From Pohlia nutans (Eukaryota; Streptophyta; Bryopsida; Bryales; Mniaceae): DNA of 64,000 nucleotides. Location: contig CM040100.1 in the NCBI GenBank assembly GCA_022496805.1, forward strand, positions 25,077,009-25,141,008, given 5' to 3'. The notes beneath the pieces were generated by a model. That model was not told the DNA's origin. It saw only the letters and a program-made list of their open reading frames with translations, and ran no database searches. The number at the start of each line of letters is the position of its first letter. Position 1 is the first letter of the stretch. The position numbers and the translations under genes are program-made. Below are positions 55,800-64,000 of the stretch, piece after piece.

Positions 55800-56960
55800 T
55801 CGGGTCGGGGGATCGCCCGGTGTGTAATCAGAGCTTTGTGTTCTTCTTTTTAGACGTTCTTATTTTATCCTGCATCTGATGTTCCGAAGAGTATCGGTGG
55901 ATCGCCCCATTTCGACAGGATACTGGAGTTCGATATTCGTAATGGACTGAATTTCCTACTTCGGATCGGGGGATCGACCCATGGGATCCTGTGATCTGTA
56001 GCGGCGGTTTCTTATTAATTTCATTACTCATTATGGAGATCTTCTAGTAAGAAGAAGTCATTTTCTGGTACCACGCCCATGAAGCTAGTGCATGGTGACT
56101 GGTGTCTGTGGTTTTGTTCTGAGGAATTCTTTTCTCTTCCTGCATCTGATGCTCTGTAGAGGATCGGTGGATCCCCCCATGTGATTTGCATACTGGACTT
56201 CTTTGTTCTCCATGCACTAAATGTCCTACTTAGGACCGGGGGATTGACCGATGTGTATTATTTCCATTTGATATTTTGCAGACTATCGGTGGTCCAGATC
56301 GGGGGGTTGCCCCATGTTTACAGGGAACTCTCTGTTCTTATTCTAAGGAATTCTTGTATGTACCTGCATCTCATGCTCTGGAGAGGATATGCAGGAACAG
56401 ACAAGAATTCCTTAGATGCATCTAATGCTCTGCAGTGAGTATGTTCCTGCATCTAATGCTCTGCAGTGAGTATGTTCCTGCATCTAATGCTCTGCAGTGA
56501 GTATGTTCCTGCATCTAATGCTCTGCAGAGGATACCTATGAGGTATTGGAGGCGACGTGGAGCTCGACAAATGTGCTGGGGCGTTTTATTTTTGAATCTT
56601 GTTACTGGAATCGATTCTTTACATTTTCCACTTTCACACGTAAGATAATGAAGCGCACTTCATTATAGTTTCGTTGTTTTAGACTCGCTCTATTTCCAGA
56701 CACTCTCCTGTAAGTATAGTCAATCACCGGGGGATCTCCCCATAATTCTCAGAATATTATATGTTTATCTTTAAGGTTAGAGTCCATTTACTCACAAAAT
56801 TTCAGAAATCAATGTATCGGCTAGGAGATCTTGGTGCCCACACTCAATTGAAGAATTTTAGAAGTTTGAAAATTGTCACTCTGAATTTCCAAGGTTTAAG
56901 TTTTAGGAAACTCCTTCAATCCCATTACATCGGGGTATCCATCGGTTCGTGCCCTCGCTC
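55800..56960. repeat. Right-hand cluster D palindromes, decayed
   Basis: Sites at about 55803, 55893, 55966, 56163, 56236, 56284, 56300, 56728 and 56938 (for example ATCGGTGGATCGCCCCAT and ATCGGGGGATCGACCCAT). They are spaced irregularly and more mutated than the intron arrays. They mark the right outer part of cluster D. TGCATCTGATG words recur just before several. Confidence 0.75.
56425..56530. repeat. 31-bp tandem repeat, about 3 copies
   Basis: The unit TGTTCCTGCATCTAATGCTC followed by TGCAGTGAGTA is repeated at 56441, 56472 and 56503. Diverged versions of the same words (CCTGCATCTGATGCTCTG) precede palindromes at 55870 and 56140. Confidence 0.9.
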
Positions 56961-57080
56961 GGTGCATTACCGGTTGATCGATATATTATGGCTGTTTGTT
57001 ATTCCTGGACTCTGGACTGTCCATATTTAGTTAAATAACGCATTTTGGTGTTTCATGCCACATTAATTTTCATATGTTAT

Positions 57081-57649
57081 CCCCTAAATGCCTAGAGCCA
57101 TCTCCAAATTCGGCAGTTTTGCAAATATGCATTATAAAATACAACTTAGAGGGATATTTTGAACTTGATATATGAATGAAAGTTGTACATTATGAATTTT
57201 AGATTTTATCCATATGGTTAGATCTATGATTGCTATTACCAATAATTTTGTATAAAATTTGAAACGTGAAATTCAAAATTATTTTGTAATTCAATTACGA
57301 ATAAGATATTGACAATCTACGGATGAATTTTTTTTTGATTGGTTGAAATGTAATATTCTAAATGTAGTGATTTTTGGAGATTTTTTGGTTGCTTAATTAT
57401 ATGAGTTGACTTTTTTTAGAGCACTTTTATACTGAAATCTTCATTATTTTGGGTGAATCACTACAACATGAAATGAGGCATAAAAATTTCACAAATTATC
57501 CCCTTTCTAATTAGATCACATATGCATGAAGTTAACTTCCCATAGAATCTATAGTAAAAATTCCACACTGCTAAAAGTGCATGACGGATGAGAAATTATG
57601 GATGAAATCTGTACATCGTCCAAAAAATGGACGCTTAGGCTGTTAGGGG
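57081..57649. mobile_element. TTAT-flanked MITE (CCCCTAAATG end), copy 2
   Basis: It is flanked by TTAT (57077-57080 and 57650-57653), with ends CCCCTAAATGCC and, inverted, CCCCTAACAGCC. It matches 48230-48798 along its length. The TTAT duplication shows that the 4-bp target need not be exactly TTAA, or that both flanks share a rare site. Confidence 0.8.
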
Positions 57650-57761
57650 TTATTAGGGTCCAATGTTGTTTCTTTTAAATGTATTTGTTAAATTTAATTT
57701 GAGTCCTTTGGATTTATCAAGAATTTAATTGGAAATTAATAATTTCCAATTGCAATATTAA

Positions 57762-58301
57762 CCCTTTGACGCGCTAGCGTCCATACACTGAACGGTGGAT
57801 GATTTCTACTGCGTCCCTTCCCCACATACGGTGATGTTTTTCAATTATCAAAAATTATCTTGATTCTTGTGCTAGTTGACTACCATTTGTACGGTTTGGA
57901 TTTTCAAAATAAGATAATGTGAATTTTTGAAAACATTACACAAGTGGTTTAAGTAAAGTTTCAATCTTAGTTCAAAAAGTGAAACCTTAAACATGATTTT
58001 CCATAATAAGTAGAATCAAATAATGGAAACCATACCATCTTGTAGTGCATGTTATTCCAATTTCATTACAATATTTTTATATTTTTTGTGTTACTTTCGT
58101 ATATTAAATCGAATTTCAAGAGAAAACCTTGCAAAAGTAATTAAAAACTATTAATAATAAATATGATGAATCCAACCGTATAAATGTTATCTTCACATTG
58201 ACATTTATAACTTTGCATTGCACATGAACTCCATTTTCGTATTTCATCAACCATTTTATTACAAATCAATGAAAACAATGTTGAATTGGGACGTTAACGG
58301 G
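57762..58301. mobile_element. TTAA-flanked MITE (CCCTTTGACGCG end), complete copy
   Basis: It is flanked by TTAA (57758-57761 and 58302-58305). Ends are CCCTTTGACGCGC and, inverted, CCCGTTAACGTCCC. It is 540 bp, AT-rich, non-coding. Partial relatives lie at 18098 and 45542. CCCTTTG-type ends at TTAA sites are reminiscent of piggyBac-class MITEs. Confidence 0.8.
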
Positions 58302-58829
58302 TTAAAATATTCAAATTATCTTTAAATTAGTGAAAAATTTACGAGTAGAGTCACAAACATGGAATGATAAGTAACATCAATTTCTAGCACATAATTCATA
58401 CCATTATTAGTAATTTCTGAAAATCAGAATAAGTATCCTTACATAAAAATGAATAAGGAGAATTGAAGTTGTTATTGAAAATTGAAATTGAGAATTGAAA
58501 TTGTTACGCACTCGAATCATTGTCACCTCGTCATCAACTAGAAAGACATGTCTTTTTATATCCCATAGAATAAGATGACACCTCAATTTCAAATTAAAGC
58601 GTTTGAGACCTCACTCATCACATCTAGGGTTTAGGGATTAGGCACACACTCCATGAGCTCTTCCTTTTTTCTTGACTACTTGTACTTCTTGAGTTAGAGA
58701 GTGTAGTGGAGGGAAACATGATTAGGGTTTGAAGTTCATGAAGGTGTCTTTTACTTCCTTCTCACTTGAGTAATAGAATAGTAAGTGTGTTATTTTGTGT
58801 GTATTTCTTTTGAAAAATAGTCTTGTAGC

Positions 58830-61800
58830 ATGGAGGAAAATAGTGAGTTCTTGGGTGATGATTGCATTTATCCTTCCGATTTTGAAGAAGAGTTATTTGA
58901 TGTAGTAAGTGTAGAGGAGCTACTCCAAGCACCACAAGAAAGCAATGATTTTGCTTCATGTAGCACCGTCCGAGAGACCTACTTTCACATGTCCGACTAT
59001 GAATCAGAGTTTGAAGAGGATGAAGAGCAAAGAGGAGAGTGTGAAGGAGGAGGGAGAGATGCAAGCTTCACTTCTTTGATTGGGAACACTCCCATTTTGT
59101 AGATGAGCCTACCTTACCTTCTTTTGTGGATGTACCTATTGAGTCTTTTCCAAAATTTGTTCATTTTACAAATGCTAGTAGAGAACTCATGATCAAGTGT
59201 TTACAAGGTGGGTTTGTTCCAACATTTAATGAAATTCGTGAAAGTGATGCAAGTTTTAGACCACCTTTTCACTCTCATGGACGTCCCATTGATTCAAACG
59301 ATACTCATCATATCATTGAACAATGGCAAAAAATCCAAGAGAGTGTGAAAGTCATAAACATTGGTGATAGACTTGGTCTATCACCGTTGAAGGATTCCAA
59401 AGATAGAGAAATTCCTTCTATTGAGAATTGGAGCTTCATAGTACAATCTTCTCATGTGGATACTTGTGGGAAACATTTGACGTTTTGCACAATGTTACCC
59501 AAAATTCGGAAGAATTGGAGTATGGATCCTAGAGTAGGAGGCATTTCTTCAACCTATGTTGAAATATGTCTTCAATCTTGTGAAACTTGTTTGAATGATC
59601 AACTATGGGATGAGATGCACAATGTCCCAATTGAAGAATTGGATGTGACCTTAGACAAATTGTGTGAGAGTCACCTTGTACTACGACGATGACTTCGTAC
59701 TTATCAAGGTAAAACTCATGTTGTTAAATACTACCGTTGTCATAGAGGTGGGAAAAAAAGGGCATCAACTAAACCTAAGGTGAAGAAGTGCACAAGTAGT
59801 ATCACCCAAGAAAGGAGAGAAAGGAAGTCTAGGTTATGTAATTGTTCATTTCAAATTAGAACAATGGAACCTCTAAACAAAGGGAAACAAATCGAAGGTT
59901 CAAGCGCCGGAATGGCTACTATATCGTTACATACAAAGCATAGTGGACACCAACCCGGTACGGACACTAATAAACTATTGCTACCGGTGCACCCGATAGT
60001 TGTGTCCTTAGCTATGGAGAATTTGAAGCGGATGGTGTCCACATCCACGGTTGCATTAGCATCCAAAAACGAAGAAAGAAAAATCATGAGCATGGTTAGA
60101 GGATTGGAACGAGTCACTTTTCGATTCTATCTTATTGCAAAGGAGGTGGAACAAATGATATATTCAATGAAGTTGAACGGTATGTTTCATTCTCTATTTT
60201 TTTATGTTTTGTGAATTACTTCATGGTATGGTTTTCATTCTTATTCAAGTGTTGATTTGGTTTTTTTAGATTCTTTAAGAGTTGATGATTGGGATTCCGC
60301 TCAAGTGAAAGTCATGAGGCTACAAGAACAGGCAAAGTCATCTTTCACCAACCATATGCACCAAAGCACCCGGAGAAAACGAAACGACCGTTTGTTGTAG
60401 TTATTCAAGTTGAGTTCATGAGAGATGTGGCAAAGAAATTATCTAAGGGTAATGCACGGGCATTAGACTCTACTTTCAAAACAAACCAATGGGACTTACC
60501 TCTATATGCGGCTATTGTTCCTAATCAAGATGGAAAGGGGATGCCGGTATTTTATATGTTGTGTACAAAAGACAAAAATGAAGGACATAAAGGCATTGCC
60601 ATAGAGTTGGCATTATCCGCGGTGTTTGCTTCTACCGGAGAGGTAAGACCCTCCGCAATAGTCATTGACAAACATAAAACGTCTTTGAACTCCATAAACA
60701 AGGTCGTTACCAATGACATTCATTGTTGGAGCTTTATGAATGCCACAAAAGTTCAAATTGCGGGGAGAATTCTCTTTTGTCATTTTCATGTGATGAAGGC
60801 TTGGACTGAGAACTTGCTTACTCGCGTTCCGGAACCGGATAAAGAGAAGTTATGGCACTCATTGCATGTTTTGATGCATTGCCCCAATGAGTCTCATTTT
60901 GAGGTTCATTTAGAAAAGTTGTACAATGATTTTCAACATATTTCAACCGTAAATGTTTATCTTCGATCGGGGTGGAGTGATCCGGATGTTCCATGGAGAG
61001 CTTTATGGCTAAAATTTGTTTTCTTATGGCGGTATGGATACTAATCATGTTGAACGCCATTGGGAGTGGATCAAATATACTTTGCTACAAGGCAAAATAA
61101 ATCGTTCACTCCGAGATCTAATTGTTGCAATCATTGGAAGCGCGGCGGACAGAACCCGTGTTGGGGGGCCTACCTTGTTGGATCACTTTCAACAAGTTCA
61201 ACTCATAAGTGAGTTTAGTCTAAGTTGTTTACATTTTAGTCATGGTTAATATGTTATGGTCTAGTATGACAATTTGTTACATAATGCGATATTCATAAAA
61301 TTAAGAACAATGTTTTTTTTTTTTTTTTTTTTTGTTTTAGGTGATTCGGGAAGGTATTCAAGAAGAGTAAATGATCGACATCATCAACGCCAGTTGAAAG
61401 GAGGAGAGAGAATACTCAAAGCATTGGACCCGGAAAATACTTTGGAGGTGATAAATGAAGAGCAATCGTTATTCCGTCTCAGAAGTGAAAGTTGCCATAC
61501 CATAAAGTACAATGTCTCTCTACAAGCGTATTTTTGTGATTGTGCGGCGCGCGTATCGAGTTGCAAGCATATCTTGGGAGTTCAAATGATTGTGAATATG
61601 TACTTATTTCCATGTACACACAAAGATGATGCGGTCAAAATACTTTCGCCAATAGAAGGTACGTGCGTTGCAACAACAAACTTGGATGTGACGAATGAGG
61701 AGAACATGGAAGATGCATTACTAATGGAATCAAAGGAGCAAGAGTTATTTGTCTTACTCCAAGAATTAGAGGTTTTAATGCAAGAAAGTAAACTTTCAAT

Positions 61801-62191
61801 TCACAAGTACAAAAGAGAGGAAGTTCTCCACAAAATCGAAATAGGTAGAAAGTTTTTGGCTTCGTTCAAAGAGCCATTTACATTTGACCGCCCTCAAATA
61901 GTTCATCTTCCTTCAAGGGGATCCATAGCTTCTCTTCAAGCAAATGTACAACGAACAAGAATGGGACATGAGAAAAAAAGAGCTATTGAGGACACACAAA
62001 AGGAAATTAGTGAGAGACCGCCTTTGAAACACACTTCTCACGTGTTAGTCTCCGTTGCCAAAAGAAAAAGAGCAATTTTTCCTAAAATTCTCAAAGTTAC
62101 TTGTGACCTTTGTAGCACAAAGACAATGGTAGAAAAAGATGATGAAGTGGTGACATGTCGCAATTGTGAACGTACTTTGAAAGTAGAATAG
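58830..62191 (+). pseudogene. Mutator-like (MULE) transposase, broken
   Basis: An acidic N-terminal frame starts at 58830 (MEENSEFLGDD). The main frame then has a TGA at 59690, where Arg (CGA) fits. After an intron (donor AACG|GTATGT at 60177, acceptor TTTTTTAG near 60269) the frame must shift to reach the DDE core. The core has ALDSTFKTNQWDLPLYAAIV, PSAIVIDKHK and the conserved CHFHVMKAW. Another shift near 61012 leads to NHVERHWEWIKY. A last exon from about 61340 carries a SWIM zinc finger (YFCDCAARVSSCKHILG) and a C-terminal CX2C pair. The domain order is that of MULE/FAR1-type transposases. At least one stop and two or three frame changes make it a pseudogene unless further introns exist. 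Confidence 0.75.
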
Positions 62192-62306
62192 CATTATCAT
62201 AGGGAAATTAGCATTTAACAATGCTATGTACAACAAATACATAGATTCAAATCAATTGCTTTCACTATGATAGCTTTTGATAAATACAGTACATTTTGCT
62301 TCAAAG

Positions 62307-62501
62307 TTATACCTTGCGTTTGCCTTGTGTTTTGCCTTTAGCTTGTGTCTTGCTTTTGACTTGATTTGTAGCCTTGCCTTGTCCCTTACGCTTTACTATC
62401 TTCTTGCATTTCGCATTAGTTTCTGCTTCTTCTCGTTTTCGCTTAAGTCTTGCTTTGGTTTGTTGACTCCGGAGGGGATAAAGAAGTGGCCACTTCCTCA
62501 T
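62307..62501 (-). CDS. Lys-rich C-terminal exon candidate
   Basis: A frame of about 64 codons, very rich in Lys, Gln and Thr (KARLKRKREEAETNAK, QAKGKTQGKRKV), ends at 62307. It may be the last exon of the gene starting at 63277, converging on the MULE gene. The connecting splice was not resolved. Low complexity limits confidence. Confidence 0.3.
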   Translation of the reverse strand: MRKWPLLYPLRSQQTKARLKRKREEAETNAKCKKIVKRKGQGKATNQVKSKTQAKGKTQGKRKV

Positions 62502-62862
62502 CTTTTTTGTAATCCATGTTTTCTTCTATGCTTCTTCATCATCCTACAAAGACTTGGCATAGTTGTACTCATTGGCTTGGAGTACACAAACAAGAGCATT
62601 TGCCCTCCGAACTTGTTTATCTTTGTTGTTGAACGTTTCTTCTTCTCCTTCTTATGAGCAGAGTACAAAATTCTGAATGAAGGCTATACTATGTACTTTT
62701 AATTGAAATTGATATAAGATAATGACTGTTGAAAATGAAATGAAAATGAAAATGACATGTACATTCTAATGAACTAAAATTGATTGCATAAACATTAAAA
62801 ATTTACACATGTATGAAAAGAAATGATGAATGAGAGATAGAGATTTTCATTTGAATACTCAC

Positions 62863-63277
62863 CTAAGAAGCCCCACTCACATTTACTCAAACTCTTTCGA
62901 ATCTCATCATATCCATCTTCATCGCCGGTCAAATCGTCACCATAAACACTCAAAACATCTCGAATTGCTCTAACGTGGGGGTCGTTGTATTCGAAGAGTA
63001 CATTCACAAGGAATGCCTTGTTCTTCATTCGGTAGTGTATTAGAAAATCAAGTCTCCCATCCTCCATTGCGGTGACCAAACCACAATATTTGACTCCTTC
63101 ACTTAATTCTGTTGGCCTTGGGTATTTCACACGCTCACTTTCCAATTTCGCCATCACTGTATCGTTTGCTCTTTTCAAAGCTTGATTGTGAGAGTTTCTC
63201 TCATTTTCCGCCAAATGATTCTCCCTCCTTTTTTCCTTTTCTTCCTCGGTTTTCCACTCCTTCTTGGGAGGAGCCAT
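62863..63277 (-). CDS. First exon of a small gene convergent to the MULE transposase
   Basis: The ATG at 63277 in good context (TTCAACATGGCTCC) starts a charged protein (MAPPKKEWKTEEEKEKRREN). A more globular part follows (CGLVTAMEDGRLDFLIHYRM). The exon ends at a strong donor (CTTCTTAG|GTGAGTATT, exon end 62863). Downstream exons lie to the left. A second gene facing the transposase recalls the mudrA/mudrB layout of MuDR, but I see no sequence likeness. It could equally be a host gene. Confidence 0.5.
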
Positions 63278-63908
63278 GTTGAAGAAAAAAAGAAACCTTC
63301 ACAATCCACAATGTGTCATAGTTAGATTCTAAACGATTATCAACAAATTTGTAGACCTCTAATTACCTAAACCCTAAATCTACAAACATTTTTATACCCA
63401 TTCTAATCATTACTACAAAGCTTTAGGCTTCATTAAAGGACATCACAAAAGTGGAAAGAAAAAACACACGTAGTACCATAAAAATTCGAAAGGAGAACCC
63501 TAAACCCCTAAAATCAATGAAACAAATGTGTATATGAATGGAACTATGAATGGATTCAAATGTCCCGAAAGTCCCAATTCCAAATTCAAATCATCACAAT
63601 TCTAAACCCTACACTAATCCTTGTATGAGCTTAACTAACGATTTCAAACAAGCTGAACCCTTCAAAAAATACATCATCAAACCCTAAGCTATTAAAATTG
63701 GAATCTAAACCTCAAATTAAAAACCCTAATTTCAAACCCATCCAACCAAACCCTAAATACTATACATTTTCCACAATATCACCCCTAAATCCTAAACCAT
63801 TACAAAGAACCTTGGAAATCAATTTCTAGGGTTCTTCAATAACATACAAGAACAAAAGTCACAAATTTCAAGAAGAAGAACTCAATACAAAAAAAGTCAC
63901 ATACTTAC

Positions 63909-64000
63909 CTCAATGCTTGTGGTGCTCATTAGACACACCCTAAACCCTTGGCTAACTAGAGCAAATGCTTTGCTACACACCTTGTTCGTTCTTTGTGGTT
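63909..64000 (-). other. Possible upstream exon with donor site at the window edge
   Basis: On the minus strand ATGAGCACCACAAGCATTGAG is followed at once by GTAAGTATG, a near-perfect donor (exon end 63909). It could be a 5' exon of the gene at 63277 or of another transcript. The region 63280-63900 between them is AT-rich with scattered CCCTAAA words and no open frame. Confidence 0.35.

Overview
This is nuclear DNA of a eukaryote, most likely a land plant. Reasons: spliceosomal introns with GT(A/G)AGT donors, plant-type CCCTAAA telomere-like tracts, and nested plant-style transposons (CACTA, MULE, Harbinger-like and TTAA-flanked MITEs, tRNA-derived SINEs, a LINE). A bryophyte, lycophyte or fern fits better than a flowering plant, but that is inference. 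No housekeeping gene was recognised; almost everything here belongs to selfish or repetitive DNA.

The main content is two large, paralogous, two-armed gene clusters. Cluster B spans about 7.3-29.1 kb and cluster D about 32.0-57.0 kb. Each has the same plan. A minus-strand arm carries a multi-exon gene with a ParB/DGQHR-like domain (GQHS/GQHT) followed by a possible degenerate DNA-methyltransferase fold, and downstream of it an FCP1/SCP-like HAD gene. A plus-strand arm carries a DUF7869-like gene with acidic motifs (HDKMD, (M/L)DN, GHTH(D/E)DID) suggesting an RNase H-fold transposase. The arms diverge from a 5.5-7 kb central region holding both promoters. The gene starts are matched: each begins with a 5' exon and GTAAG donor, then a long first intron packed with short palindromes.

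Each cluster has its own palindrome: TTAGGTCGACTCGACCTAA in B, ATCGGGCGATCCCCCGAT in D. The palindromes fill the first introns, occur in most other introns, lie in flanks and even within D coding exons, but are absent from the central promoter regions. A third motif (GATCGGACGG) forms an array at the left edge beside a truncated minus-strand gene. A fourth palindrome (GGTGGGCATGTTCCCACC) forms an array at 30.3-31.7 kb. I read B and D as giant mobile elements with self-recognition sites. Their DUF7869 genes are decayed, and the nonsense codons are all reachable by single C-to-T or G-to-A transitions.

Region by region: 0-0.9 kb partial gene and GATCGGACGG array; 1-4.5 kb a TTAA-flanked element split by a CACTA element; 5.0-6.95 kb a 2-kb imperfect inverted repeat; 7.3-17.7 kb cluster B minus arm; 17.7-23.2 kb AT-rich repeats and MITEs; 23.2-29.1 kb cluster B plus arm; 29.4-31.9 kb SINE and palindrome array; 32-42.4 kb cluster D minus arm; 42.4-49 kb SINE, LINE remnant, 8-bp minisatellite, MITEs, telomere-like tract; 49-57 kb cluster D plus arm and a small gene; 57.1-58.3 kb two TTAA-type MITEs; 58.8-62.2 kb a broken MULE transposase; 62.3-64 kb a convergent small gene.
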